A DNA stretch of 64,000 nucleotides from Solirubrum koreensis (GTDB lineage Bacteria; Bacteroidota; Bacteroidia; Cytophagales; Hymenobacteraceae): NCBI RefSeq assembly GCF_039541855.1, contig NZ_BAABHA010000013.1, forward strand, positions 62,001 to 126,000. The letters run 5' to 3'. Of the stretch, positions 52,523 through 61,163 are shown piece by piece; the first letter of the stretch is position 1; each line of letters starts with the position of its first letter. The translations under genes were made by a program, and so were the position numbers. Under the pieces are notes generated by a model. That model saw only the letters and a program-made list of their open reading frames with translations, ran no database searches and had not been told where the DNA came from.

Positions 52523-53557
52523 TTACATCTCGATGTCCAGTTCTGCGCCGCGGCGTCCGGGCTTCTCGGCCACATGCTCGGTGCGCTCGTCCTGGGTAGC
52601 CTGGGCGCGGCGAACCAGGTGCTGCACCGCGTGCAAGGCAGTAGCGGCCTTGCGCTGCGAGGCCGCAGCCTGCTCCCGGCCCGTGCGCAGCAGCTGCAGG
52701 GCGTTGTCGATGGGGCGGCCGTCGCGGGCCCGCTCCTCGACCCGGGCCAGCATCCGGTAAAAGGTTTTGTCGAATGCCCGGGCCACGGCAATGCCCTGCA
52801 CCGCGTCCGGCGCCAGGTGCTGCTCGCGCGGCACCAGCAGGTTGATGCGCGCCACCCGTTCGGCAATCTTGTTCAGCCGGCCCGCGTCGTAAGTGGTATC
52901 CCGCTCCCGGCTACCCTTGGGCCGTAGCTTCTCATGCTCCTGGGCCACGTAGCCAAACTGCTTCTCGAACTGCCGGCCCGCCGCGGCCTGCCAGCGCATC
53001 AAGTCAAACCGCTGCCGGCGCCCGCCGGGGTTGAGGGTAATCTTCTGCTCCGCGTCGCGGGCACTCACGATGACGTGCACGTGGGCCTGCAGGCCCGCCC
53101 GCTTCTCCCCTACTTTGGCTGTGCCGACCACGACTTCGGGGTCCGTGCCCCGGTGGGTACGGTCCTGATGCAACACGGCGCCCCACACAATATCCTGGCT
53201 GCCCAGCTGTCGGCCGCTGGCCAGGTTAAAGTTCTGCGCGTACTGCTGCATCACCTGCCGGGTGTAGGCCCGGAGCTTGTCGGGGTCGCTGCCGATGTGG
53301 GCCAGCTCCTGCTCGCTCGGGCTCAGCACCAAGGAGTAGAATTTAGCCTCGCCAGACCGCAGGCCTTTGACGTTGGTGTCGATGTTTTGCTGCACCTGCG
53401 CGGCGCTCAGCTCGTTCGCGTCGGCGCTGAAGAACGTGGTTTTCCGTCCCTCCCCTAATGCTTCGTGCTGCAGGTATTGCAGCGTCTGCGCGCTGCTACC
53501 GGTGTTGGTATAAGCGGCTTTGCCGTGCGTTTTGGGGTTGATTAATTTGACGTACAT
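52523..53557 (-). CDS. Relaxase / mobilization nuclease
   Basis: The 344-residue product has the HUH motif AHVHVIVS (His159, His161) and a preceding LHQDRTHRGTD (His130, His135). An early tyrosine (GKAAYTN, Tyr16) could be the nucleophile. The layout fits the Bacteroidetes DUF5712/MobA-like relaxases, which nick oriT and remain attached to the 5' end. The BfmA-like gene is 50 bases upstream, and the coupling protein gene follows. The oriT is expected in the 897-base gap right of 54123. Confidence 0.85.
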   Translation of the reverse strand: MYVKLINPKTHGKAAYTNTGSSAQTLQYLQHEALGEGRKTTFFSADANELSAAQVQQNIDTNVKGLRSGEAKFYSLVLSPSEQELAHIGSDPDKLRAYTRQVMQQYAQNFNLASGRQLGSQDIVWGAVLHQDRTHRGTDPEVVVGTAKVGEKRAGLQAHVHVIVSARDAEQKITLNPGGRRQRFDLMRWQAAAGRQFEKQFGYVAQEHEKLRPKGSRERDTTYDAGRLNKIAERVARINLLVPREQHLAPDAVQGIAVARAFDKTFYRMLARVEERARDGRPIDNALQLLRTGREQAAASQRKAATALHAVQHLVRRAQATQDERTEHVAEKPGRRGAELDIEM

Positions 53558-53607
53558 CCGGGCGTATACAGGTATTTTCTGGGTGTATTGCAGGTGCTTT
53601 TTCTTCC

Positions 53608-54123
53608 CTATTGCCCCTGCCCTGCCGCCGGTTCGACTGGCTTATCACGCTTACCCGGTCCCGCTTTTTTGGCTACTTCCAGCGCTTCTTTTACCTGCTT
53701 TTCCACGGCTTCCTCGTTGCGCTGACGCAGCAGTTGCAGGGCCTGCTGCTGCCGTTGCAGCTGCGCCTCGCTGAGCGTTTCCAGCTGCGCGTTGAGGTTG
53801 CCCACCAGGATTTCATTCAGGCGCAGCACCCGCTCCAGCGTGATGCGGGTACGCAGCATCTCCTCCAGCATGGCCGTTAGCAGCGTGCGCTCCTGCTCTT
53901 GCATAAACCCGAATACCCGGTCCCCTAGCTTCTTTATCTGCTGCATGATGAGCTGCCCCTCGCGGGCATCCGTCTCCCGTGGGTCCAGGCCCCGGGCGGC
54001 AAAGTATTCCACCGCCGCGCTGGCGTACACCCCCAGGCTGGTACCGACTTCCGCCGCAGCCGCCTCAGCTTTCCGGTGGGCGCTTTTGTCCAGGGTGACC
54101 CGCTTGCGTAGCTCCGTGCTCAT
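53608..54123 (-). CDS. BfmA/BtgA-like mobilization accessory protein
   Basis: The 171-residue protein opens with a ribbon-helix-helix-like domain (LRKRVTLDKSAHRKAEAAA, TSLGVYASAAVEYFA), followed by long coiled-coil helices (about 70-150). BfmA/BtgA proteins bind oriT and help relaxase assembly in Bacteroidetes mobilizable elements. It heads the leftward mobilization operon. It may bind the 11-bp repeats at 54289-54321, 166 bases upstream. Confidence 0.75.
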   Translation of the reverse strand: MSTELRKRVTLDKSAHRKAEAAAAEVGTSLGVYASAAVEYFAARGLDPRETDAREGQLIMQQIKKLGDRVFGFMQEQERTLLTAMLEEMLRTRITLERVLRLNEILVGNLNAQLETLSEAQLQRQQQALQLLRQRNEEAVEKQVKEALEVAKKAGPGKRDKPVEPAAGQGQ

Positions 54124-54288
54124 CGTGTTGTTTCTAGTTTAGCAGCCCCGGTGGGCCATTTTTCATGCTTTGAATCAGCTACTTAACTTTCCATGGCCCA
54201 CAAATCAGCTCTGCTGAGTTATAAGCACCTCAAGACTAGAGCATTAGCCCTTGGATTGGGTTGTTCTTCTTGCTGAGATTATTCTATG

Positions 54289-54321
54289 GTTAGCAAAAAG
54301 TTAGTGAGAAGCTAGTACGCA
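54289..54321. repeat. Three 11-bp direct repeats, consensus GTTAGYRARAA (copy 1)
   Basis: Units GTTAGCAAAAA, GTTAGTGAGAA and GCTAGTACGCA follow each other without gaps, one helical turn each. They lie 166 bases upstream of the mobilization operon start. The same pattern returns at 58892-58924 in the replication region. They may be a binding site shared by a plasmid protein. Confidence 0.5.
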
Positions 54322-54530
54322 GCTTTGCACCTCTGTGTTAGCAGTTGGTCCTTTTTTCCCTACCGCCCCCTTCGCGTGTGCTCTGCTGGCTGCCCGAATG
54401 GATGTAAGTCAGTGTTCTGCTGGGCTGGCTTAGCGTGCTGATTTGGCACTTTGACAGAACCTCCCTGACTTCCTATACATTCACCTAGAGCCAATCAGTC
54501 AGGCTTTTTAATGGGTACCACTCCACTTGT

Positions 54531-54947
54531 AGTTCTGCAATTCTGTATTTCTGTTGCTACAAGCATACCAATTACTACTTTGTGGCAGTGTTGGCGTCGT
54601 AGAGGTTCTGTTTTTCTGTTTTTCTGCTTTTCTGCAGCTCTATTGAAACCGCACCTACTTAAACTGGGACTTTGCTTTTTTGCTTTCTACAATCCTGCTT
54701 TTCTGTATTTCTGTTGTTGTAAATAAATAGCAACGTGTGCTACGTTTTGCAGATTGATTATTCTGCAGTCGTGCAATTCTGCAGAACCAACTTTCTGCTA
54801 ATCTGCTTTTGTGTTCTTTTGCTTTTCTGTTTTTCTGTTGTTTTGTATTTATACTTAATAACGGATTAACAGAAGTGTGATTCTGTTTTACTGCGTAACA
54901 ACATTTCTGCTTTTTCTCAAAAGTGAGGTTCTGTGTTTCTGCTTTTC
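54531..54947 (+). repeat. Array of TTCTG units (mostly TTCTGYTT) upstream of parA, centromere candidate
   Basis: At least 17 TTCTG units lie on this strand. The tightest block is at 54606, 54614, 54622 and 54630, exactly 8 bp apart. The tract is pyrimidine-rich and non-coding and lies directly upstream of parA, the usual place for a ParA-family centromere (parC/parS-like) or operator. The rest of 54124-55020 holds the expected oriT and promoters but no gene I can support. Confidence 0.5.
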
Positions 54948-55020
54948 TATTACTTTTGGCTCACCATCCCGCTGGCCCTCGTGACCGGCCGCTACTCACG
55001 TCCTCAACCCCGTACTAATT

Positions 55021-55788
55021 ATGTCCAAGGTTATCAGCTTTGCCACCCAGAAGGGGGGCTCCGGAAAATCCACCCTGGCCCTCGTACTTGCCGCCCCGCT
55101 GGCCACCGAGTACGGCCTGCGCATCGCCGTCCTGGACTGCGACTACCAGCAGAGCATCGTCAAGACCCGCGAGCAGGTGGACGCGGCCAACTTCGCCAAG
55201 TTGCGCGAAGCCAACCCCGACGCGCAGTACCCCTACGACGTGTACCCCTGGCAGCTGAGTCGCATTTTCGACTTCATTGACAACCCCGAGCACACCTACG
55301 ACCTGATTATCATCGACGTGCCGGGCCGCGCTGATGGCGACGACGTGTTCAACGCCCTGACGGCCTGTGACGCCGTGATTGTGCCCCTGGTGTCGGATTA
55401 CCTGGACCGGGCATCTACGGCCGAGTTCATGACCATCCTGGAAGCCATCAAGAAAGCCGCCGACGACGCGCAGATTGACTTTCAGTACTACGGCCTGCCC
55501 ACCAAGCGCGTGGCGGGGCAGCGGGAGGAGAAGGAGATGGACGACTACATCGACGGGCTGGGCCTTTCGCGCTTCAACTCCTACCTGGGCCACCGCAAGG
55601 CCTACACCCGGGCCTCGACGCTTTACAGCCTGCTCAACCCGGCCTGGGCGCGCTACGCCGGCGGCACCAAGGACACCAGCGACGAAATTCGCCGCGTGTG
55701 CGAGGAGCTCATCGAGCGTCTGGGCCTGCCCGACCGCCGCGCCACGGCTGCCGCTTCTGTATCCACCGCTTCAACCTCCGCAAAATAA
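55021..55788 (+). CDS. parA: ParA-family partition ATPase
   Basis: The 255-residue product has the deviant Walker A KGGSGKST (11-18) and the Walker A' IAVLDCDYQQS and Walker B IIIDVPGR, defining the ParA/MinD superfamily. It moves plasmid copies along the nucleoid together with a DNA-binding partner. The stop overlaps the next start (TAATG), so the partner is probably the next gene. In Bacteroidetes conjugative elements a similar ParA-like protein is called TraA; both readings are possible here. Confidence 0.92.
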   Translation: MSKVISFATQKGGSGKSTLALVLAAPLATEYGLRIAVLDCDYQQSIVKTREQVDAANFAKLREANPDAQYPYDVYPWQLSRIFDFIDNPEHTYDLIIIDVPGRADGDDVFNALTACDAVIVPLVSDYLDRASTAEFMTILEAIKKAADDAQIDFQYYGLPTKRVAGQREEKEMDDYIDGLGLSRFNSYLGHRKAYTRASTLYSLLNPAWARYAGGTKDTSDEIRRVCEELIERLGLPDRRATAAASVSTASTSAK

Positions 55789-56264
55789 TGGGCTTCGAGA
55801 AACCACAAATCACCCCGCGCCGCCGCATTGAAGTGCCCGAAGAAGCCCGCCAGCAGGCCCGGGCCGGAATGGGAGGGGAGGCCACCCGCACGGCTACCAC
55901 GGCGCCCGTCCCGGTAGAACCCATCGCGGCACCCGCTGCAGCAGTAGCTCCTGCACCAGTGCCTGCGCCGGTAGAAGCACAAGCGCCAGCAGCCGCTGCT
56001 CCGATAATTCCGGCTGCTACACCCGTACGCGCCTCTACACGGGGACGCAAGCCCGCCGCAGCAGCTGCGCCTGCCTCGGAGGCCGAAGTACCGCTGCACA
56101 CGGTCCAAATCGCTAAATCCGTGGTGCAGGAGATTAAGATGAGCCTGCTGCTGGTCGCGCCGGGTCCGGACGCGCCCACGACCATCAAGAATTACCTGGA
56201 AGCCGCCCACCGGCACTACGACGCTTACCTGCGCAAAACCGGAAAGCTGCCACCCGCCAAATAG
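55788..56264 (+). CDS. Probable ParA partner, DUF3408/ParB-like small DNA-binding protein
   Basis: The start at 55788 overlaps the parA stop (TAATG), giving 158 residues. An Ala/Pro-rich linker occupies about 15-95; the last 55 residues (HTVQIAKSVVQEIKMSLLL, TTIKNYLEAAHRHY) resemble the ribbon-helix-helix-like C-terminus of DUF3408 proteins that follow ParA-like genes in Bacteroidetes mobile elements. It is a good candidate to bind the TTCTG array. Family assignment is by resemblance. Confidence 0.6.
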   Translation: MGFEKPQITPRRRIEVPEEARQQARAGMGGEATRTATTAPVPVEPIAAPAAAVAPAPVPAPVEAQAPAAAAPIIPAATPVRASTRGRKPAAAAAPASEAEVPLHTVQIAKSVVQEIKMSLLLVAPGPDAPTTIKNYLEAAHRHYDAYLRKTGKLPPAK

Positions 56265-56283
56265 GGGAGGGGCTTCTGGTTGT

Positions 56284-56329
56284 AAAACGGGTAACAGCAG
56301 CCGCTGCGGGGGCTGCTGTTACCCGTTTT
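56284..56329. terminator. Bidirectional terminator hairpin with 19-bp perfect stem
   Basis: AAAACGGGTAACAGCAGCC (56284-56302) pairs perfectly with 56311-56329, with an 8-base loop. A-tract and T-tract flank the stem, so it can work on both strands. It lies between the convergent parA operon and the hybrid kinase gene. Confidence 0.85.
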
Positions 56330-56376
56330 GGGCGGTGGGGGAGGGGAGGGCGCTCAGAGCGGCAACGGCAGGAAGG

Positions 56377-58299
56377 CTAGCTCACGCCCAGCACTTCGGT
56401 CAGGGTTTGGTAAAGCAGCGCCTCGTCGAAGGGCTTGGCCACGCAGGCCTGCATGCCGGCGGCCAGGCACTGCTGCCGGTCCGCCTCGAAGGCGTTGGCC
56501 GTCAGAGCCACGATGGGCACGCCGGCGAGCGCCGGGTCGGGCAGGGCCCGGATGGCCGCCGTGGCCTCCAACCCGCTCATGCCGGGCATCTGCACGTCCA
56601 TCAGCACCACGTCGTAGGGGTGGGCGGCAGCCCGTGCCACGCCCGCTGCCCCGTCTTCAGCCTCGTCATACACCATGCCCCACTCCTCCAGCAGCAGGCC
56701 CGCCACCAGGCGGTTGATTTCGTTGTCTTCCACCAGCAGCAGCCGGCGGCCGCGCAGGCCGGCAAACGAGGGAGGCGCGGGGGAACCGGTCGGGTCAGGA
56801 GCCGCCTCGGTTGCCCGGGGCAGGGTGATGGTGAAGGCGAAAGTGCTGCCTTCGCCCAGGGTACTTTCCACGGTAAGTTCGCCGCCCATTTCCTGGACCA
56901 GGGCCCGGCTGATGCTCAGTCCCAGGCCCGTGCCGCCGAACTGCCGCGACGTGTCGGCGTAGGCCTGGGTGAAGTCTTCGAAAATGCGCTCCAGCTTATC
57001 GGGCGCAATGCCCACGCCGGTGTCGCGGAAGCTGAACTCGATGGTAAGGGTATCCTCGGTTTCCCCCACCTGGTAGCCGCTGGCCGTAATCTGCCCGCCC
57101 GCCGGCGTGAACTTGATGGCGTTGGAGAGCAGGTTGAGCACCACCTGGCTCAGGCGCTGCAAGTCGCCCACCACCCGCGGGTTGGGGCAGGAGTCCTGCA
57201 GGCGGTTGGCCACCACCGTGATGCCCTTTTCCTGGGCCTGCTGCAGCAGCGGCGAGGCGGCTTGAAACAGCATCTCGCACACGTCGAACGCGTCCTGGGC
57301 CAGCTCCAGCTTGCCGGAGGTAATCTTGGCCATGTCCAGCACGTCGTTGATGATGCCCAGCAGGTGCCGGCCCGAGGCCAGCACAATCTGCAGCAGTTCC
57401 TGCTGGCGCGCGTTGAGCGGGGTCTTGGCCAGTTGTGCCGCGATGCCCAGCACGCCGTTGAGTGGCGTGCGGATTTCGTGGCTCATGTTGGCCAGAAAGT
57501 TGGCCCGGGCCGTAGCGGCGGCTTCGGCCGCTTCGCGGGCCTGCCGGAGCTCGGTCACGTCGGTGCTCACCCCCAGCACGTGCACCGAGCCGCTTTCCCA
57601 GGCTAGCGGACGCTTCACGGTCTGCAGGCAGCGGTTTTCCCCGCTGGGCAGGGCCACGCCCTCCTCCACTACGTGCTGCTGGCCGGTGGCCAGAACCTGG
57701 GCGTCGACGGCGGCGTACGCGGCCCGCTGCTCGGCCTGACGGGCGGCAATTTCCGGGGTGGGGGTGGACTCCGCCAGCAGATTGACCAGCTCCTGCGCCG
57801 CCCGGTTCCGGTACACGTAGCGGCCGGCCGCGTCGCGCACGTACACCAGGCTGGGCAGCGCGTCGAGTACCTGCTCGGTGAAGGCCTGCTGGCGGGCGCG
57901 CTGGGTTTCGGCCCGGACCCGGTCGGTGACTTCGGTCAGGTACAGCGTTACCTGCTGAACCGCCGCGTCGGGTACGATGCACACGGAAAAGTGACGGTCG
58001 GCCGCGGCAAAGTCGCGGCGCAGCTCGCAGTCCGTGCGCAGGGACTCCTCCACCCAGGCCTGCACGGCCGGGCGGAGCAGCGAGCTGCTGGTCCCCAATT
58101 CCTGCTGTAAGCGCTCGGCGGCAGGGTTGGCGTACAGCAGCTGGGCCCCGACCTGCAGCCGGTAGATGGGGTTGGGGTTTTGCGCCAGGATGCGGGTGAG
58201 CTGGCGCTGCTCGCTTAATTCCTGCGTCAATTCATCCAGCGCCGCGTGGGCCTCCGGCAACGTTGCGGGACGCTTCGTGGCAGTGAGTGGCAACTTCAT
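56377..58299 (-). CDS. Hybrid sensor histidine kinase with PAS domains and C-terminal receiver
   Basis: From the ATG at 58299 the product has 640 residues (an upstream ATG at 58353 is possible). PAS-like sensor regions lie at about 40-245, the HisKA box NMSHEIRTPLNG with His about 273, a HATPase with FSFRDTGVGI and GTGLGLSI, and a receiver with LLVEDNEINR and phosphoacceptor VLMDVQMPGM (Asp about 567). No membrane segment is evident, so it senses a cytoplasmic signal. No partner regulator is adjacent. It sits between the partition and replication modules and is probably a passenger gene. Confidence 0.9.
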   Translation of the reverse strand: MKLPLTATKRPATLPEAHAALDELTQELSEQRQLTRILAQNPNPIYRLQVGAQLLYANPAAERLQQELGTSSSLLRPAVQAWVEESLRTDCELRRDFAAADRHFSVCIVPDAAVQQVTLYLTEVTDRVRAETQRARQQAFTEQVLDALPSLVYVRDAAGRYVYRNRAAQELVNLLAESTPTPEIAARQAEQRAAYAAVDAQVLATGQQHVVEEGVALPSGENRCLQTVKRPLAWESGSVHVLGVSTDVTELRQAREAAEAAATARANFLANMSHEIRTPLNGVLGIAAQLAKTPLNARQQELLQIVLASGRHLLGIINDVLDMAKITSGKLELAQDAFDVCEMLFQAASPLLQQAQEKGITVVANRLQDSCPNPRVVGDLQRLSQVVLNLLSNAIKFTPAGGQITASGYQVGETEDTLTIEFSFRDTGVGIAPDKLERIFEDFTQAYADTSRQFGGTGLGLSISRALVQEMGGELTVESTLGEGSTFAFTITLPRATEAAPDPTGSPAPPSFAGLRGRRLLLVEDNEINRLVAGLLLEEWGMVYDEAEDGAAGVARAAAHPYDVVLMDVQMPGMSGLEATAAIRALPDPALAGVPIVALTANAFEADRQQCLAAGMQACVAKPFDEALLYQTLTEVLGVS

Positions 58300-58353
58300 T
58301 GTACTAAGCACTTGCGGCAAGACGGTGGTATCCAGCCGCGCCAGGCGCGGCAA

Positions 58354-58826
58354 AGGTCGGCAGTATCCTTGTATTGTGCAAATTATTCGTCTGGTTGGAA
58401 CGTTGCATAAGGGCCTGGAACGTGCTGCTCAGAACTTAGGCATGGGCCTAACTTGGCAATGAACAGCATTGTTGGGTTGTGGTGAGGGGTCTGCTACCGG
58501 TTTGAGCACCGGCGGCTGGCGCGCCCAGGCTTTTGTACGTAATCCAAATAACCACCTCCGCAAGTAACAGGCAGCTGACCCGCTTACCCTAGTGCAACAA
58601 AAGCAGTGCACCTATGGCCTGTTGCTGAGCTTTACACAAGCCCGGCGGCAATTCTCATCTCTCACATTTTATAAGTCATGCTCCCGGTACCGGCGCCGGC
58701 AGTTTGCCCCACGGGGCAGAGGTAACATCAAGAAAAAATCCGGTTTAACCCCCGCGACAGAAGGCCTGAATGGGTTTTTTGAAGGCAAAACCGTGGGTTT
58801 ACTGGGGTTGGGGAGTTGAGGTTTCG
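58354..58826. other. Intergenic stretch upstream of the origin without a supported gene
   Basis: About 470 bases between the start of the hybrid kinase gene and the first iteron-like element. Short open frames have no recognisable products. It probably contains the kinase promoter. Confidence 0.45.
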
Positions 58827-59029
58827 CTTATAAAACGTGCTAGTTTGCGTCGGTGTCAGGCTGCCCGACTTATAAAACGTGGTAATTCATTGTTAGTAAG
58901 AAGTTAGTATAAAATTAGCAACGGCTACTCTGACCGGTTATAGAGCTGGAATGGCTTATAAAAAGTGGTGCAAGTGTGGGGTAGGCCCACAGCTGGTCGA
59001 AACTGAGGCCACTTATGAAACGTGGTTTT
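58827..59029 (-). repeat. Four iteron-like repeats in reverse orientation
   Basis: Elements related to GACTTATAAAACGTGGT (the reverse complement of the main iteron) lie at 58827, 58867, 58953 and 59011, the last two with mismatches. They are not evenly spaced. Reverse-oriented, diverged iterons set apart from the main array often act in copy-number control or incompatibility in iteron plasmids. Confidence 0.55.
58892..58924. repeat. Three 11-bp direct repeats, consensus GTTAGYRARAA (copy 2)
   Basis: Units GTTAGTAAGAA, GTTAGTATAAA and ATTAGCAACGG in tandem, matching the triple repeat at 54289-54321. They lie between two of the reverse iterons. Confidence 0.5.
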
Positions 59030-59256
59030 AAAGCGCTAATGTTCTGCATTAGCTTAGAAAAGTGCAATCACTTCGGTCGGTTGGTGCATCTCCTTTTTTG
59101 TTGTTTTTTTGTTTGTCTCTGGCCCGGGATTTGGATGACCACCTTAAAAGCTATTTCCCAGGGTGCATCAACAACCTTTGTGAGTTTATTTGTTAATCCT
59201 TGTCTATTTGTAGGGCTCACAAGTGCCTGATAATCAATAGTATATAATGGTATAAA

Positions 59257-59373
59257 ACCACTTTTTATAAGCAAAAAACCACTTTTTATACCTTTTATTA
59301 CCACGTTTTATAAGTGAACTCTCACGTTTTATAAGTCTACGGACCACGTTTTATAAGTCAAAAACCACGTCCA
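59257..59373 (+). repeat. Iteron array (oriV), consensus ACCACGTTTTATAAGTC
   Basis: Six iterons (17-bp consensus; three close copies, the others shortened or diverged) start at 59257, 59278, 59300, 59321, 59343 and 59364. Spacing is 21-22 bp, about two helical turns, so bound initiator molecules would face the same side of the DNA. The array ends about 70 bases before the initiator gene, and an AT-rich region lies upstream (about 59040-59250). This is the layout of an iteron-controlled plasmid origin. Confidence 0.85.
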
Positions 59374-59406
59374 ACTACCACTGTGGTTTTTTATCTGCCG
59401 GCAGCT

Positions 59407-59414
59407 TACATTTG
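59407..59414 (+). promoter_or_regulatory. -7 box of the initiator gene
   Basis: TACATTTG fits the Bacteroidetes -7 consensus TAnnTTTG and lies 30 bases before the initiator start codon at 59445. The iterons overlap or adjoin the expected -33 region, allowing autoregulation by the initiator. Confidence 0.4.
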
Positions 59415-59444
59415 CCTTATTCCTGCCGCCTTATGTCCTAGTCT

Positions 59445-60395
59445 ATGAAGCCTGAAGATACCGCCGTTGTACTTGTGGAGCCCGCGCCGGTCCCGGTTGT
59501 CCGCCAGCACAACGCCATCACCCAGGCCCGCTACGACTACACGGCCTGCCAGCTCGACATCTTCTTTTACCTGCTCTCCCGGCTGCGACGGGACGACACG
59601 GCTGACCAAGAGTACACCATCTACGTCAAGGACGTGGAGGCCCTGACCGGACGGCAGTGGAACTACCAGCAGCTGCGCGAGGCCACGGCCGACATGGGCT
59701 CGCGCATGTTCGAGGTAGAGAACGAGCGCACCTACCAGCAGCTGTGGATGTTTCAGCGGGTGGAGTACATTAAGGGCAAGGGCTGTTTGCAGATTCAACT
59801 GGCGGCGCCCATCCGGCCCTTCCTGTTCAACCTCAAGGAAAACTTCACCTCATACCAGCTGCACTCGGCCCTGAAGCTGAGCAGCAAGTACGCCAAGCGC
59901 ATCTACCAGCTCGTGAGCCAGTGGAAGGATAAGACGAGCACGCGCACCTACCCGCTGGACGAATTCAAGCAGATGCTGCACCTGAAGGACCCCAAGGGCA
60001 AGGAGCCGGAACTGTTTCAGAACATCAGCCAGCTCAAGGCCCGGGTGCTCGACATTGCCGTGCGTCAGGTCAGCGAGCACACCGACCTGAAGATTGACTA
60101 CGAGCTGGTCAAAAAGGGGCGTGCCTACGACGCGGTGCGCTTCACCATCGCGCGTCAGCACCCCCAGCAGCTGCCCATTCCCTTCGAGCAGCCTGCCGAG
60201 GATGCCCGCGCGCACGCGGCCCGCCAGCACCTGGAAATGCTGGGCATTACCCAGCCCCAGCTGGTGGCCACCATTCTGGGCGACCCCAAGCACCTGGACC
60301 AACTCTTCAAGTTTACCTACCAGCTTAAAACCGACAAGGTAAAGGCGACCAAAAATCCCGGCGGGCTGTTCCTGAAAATCTGCGGCCTGCGCTAA
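59445..60395 (+). CDS. RepB-family plasmid replication initiator
   Basis: The 316-residue product has the initiator replication-protein layout: a first winged helix beginning HNAITQARYDYTACQLDIFFYL (split here as HNAITQARYDY and LDIFFYLLSRL), and a second winged helix (SKYAKRIYQLVSQWK, YPLDEFKQML). It binds iterons and recruits the host helicase. It lies directly behind a six-iteron array. A C-terminal extension (about 235-316) is found in Bacteroidetes relatives. Confidence 0.92.
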   Translation: MKPEDTAVVLVEPAPVPVVRQHNAITQARYDYTACQLDIFFYLLSRLRRDDTADQEYTIYVKDVEALTGRQWNYQQLREATADMGSRMFEVENERTYQQLWMFQRVEYIKGKGCLQIQLAAPIRPFLFNLKENFTSYQLHSALKLSSKYAKRIYQLVSQWKDKTSTRTYPLDEFKQMLHLKDPKGKEPELFQNISQLKARVLDIAVRQVSEHTDLKIDYELVKKGRAYDAVRFTIARQHPQQLPIPFEQPAEDARAHAARQHLEMLGITQPQLVATILGDPKHLDQLFKFTYQLKTDKVKATKNPGGLFLKICGLR

Positions 60396-60431
60396 GGCCC
60401 GCCATAGCCCGTCCCGGCCTAGACGTTTCAG

Positions 60432-61025
60432 CTACCATTTGATGCGAAACCACTTGAGCAGCGGCGGCGAATTGGCCGGGGTGGCTTCCTTTTCAACGCG
60501 AATCCGCAGACTTTGCTCGGGGCGGAACTTGCGGGCCATGCCTGTTAGCAGGCCATGCTCAAACGCCACGGGGGTGGGGGTCAGGCAGAGCACCCGCACA
60601 TCGCCAGGAGCTAGTTGTTGCACCCGATAATACCCAATGTTCTCGCCCTCCACGTTGCTGCGGCACGCCTCGTCCAGCGCGCTCAGCGCATCGTTCAGGG
60701 AGGTCAGCCCGGCCGGCCACCGGCTGCAAGTCACGATGTGCAACCCAACGGCATACACCGTTTGCTCACCGTAGGTGTGTTCTACATCCGCCAACAGGTC
60801 CAGCCATGCTTGCAGGGGATACCAATTGCCTACTTTGGGTGCAGCAGGCAGGCCGTGCTGCCGCAGCAGGTGCTGCGCGTGGTACCGAACCTGAAAGGCT
60901 TCCAAAAGCGCCTGTAGCGTGTCCCCGTTGACCTCAGCCGCAGGGTCGAAGGAGATGTAGGAATGCACGGCCTGGGATAAATTGAATTGAGGCAAGATGG
61001 AATAAGGCCAAAGATAGAAACTCAT
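60432..61025 (-). CDS. Hypothetical protein of about 200 residues
   Basis: The 197-residue soluble protein has mixed alpha/beta content. A helical N-terminal half (QALLEAFQVRYHAQHLLRQ) is followed by a strand-rich C-terminal half (YYRVQQLAPGDVRVLCL). No catalytic motif or known family is recognised. It lies convergent with the initiator gene, and its start is 16 bases from the first copy of a 37-bp repeat (61041-61077). Confidence 0.65.
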   Translation of the reverse strand: MSFYLWPYSILPQFNLSQAVHSYISFDPAAEVNGDTLQALLEAFQVRYHAQHLLRQHGLPAAPKVGNWYPLQAWLDLLADVEHTYGEQTVYAVGLHIVTCSRWPAGLTSLNDALSALDEACRSNVEGENIGYYRVQQLAPGDVRVLCLTPTPVAFEHGLLTGMARKFRPEQSLRIRVEKEATPANSPPLLKWFRIKW

Positions 61026-61040
61026 GCAGTAGAAAAACTC

Positions 61041-61163
61041 TGGCCTTGGTTAAAAGTTTGGTACAAAAGTTAAACGACGTCTGTATAAGTACTAGACGCG
61101 TGTAACCCCGGGCAATCACCGAAAAGTGGCCTTGGTTAAAAGTTTGGTACAAAGGTTAAACGA
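61041..61163. repeat. Two 37-bp direct repeats, 86 bp apart
   Basis: Positions 61041-61077 and 61127-61163 match over 37 bases with one difference (core GGTTAAAAGTTTGGTACAAA). The second copy covers the stop codon of the truncated Tn3 transposase. Size and place suggest the terminal repeat of that older transposon, but it does not start with GGGG. The duplication is unexplained. Confidence 0.6.

Noticed and set aside
52486..52866. N-terminal extension of the coupling protein frame
   Set aside because: This part overlaps the relaxase gene in another frame, is Cys/Trp/Arg-rich, and precedes a good ATG with a membrane segment.
54531..54947. CRISPR array
   Set aside because: Units are 5-8 bases, there are no unique spacers of constant length, and no cas genes are near.
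59015..59230. 71-codon open frame in the origin
   Set aside because: It lies in an AT-rich origin segment between iteron sets, has odd Cys/Phe-rich composition, and no homologous family is recognised.
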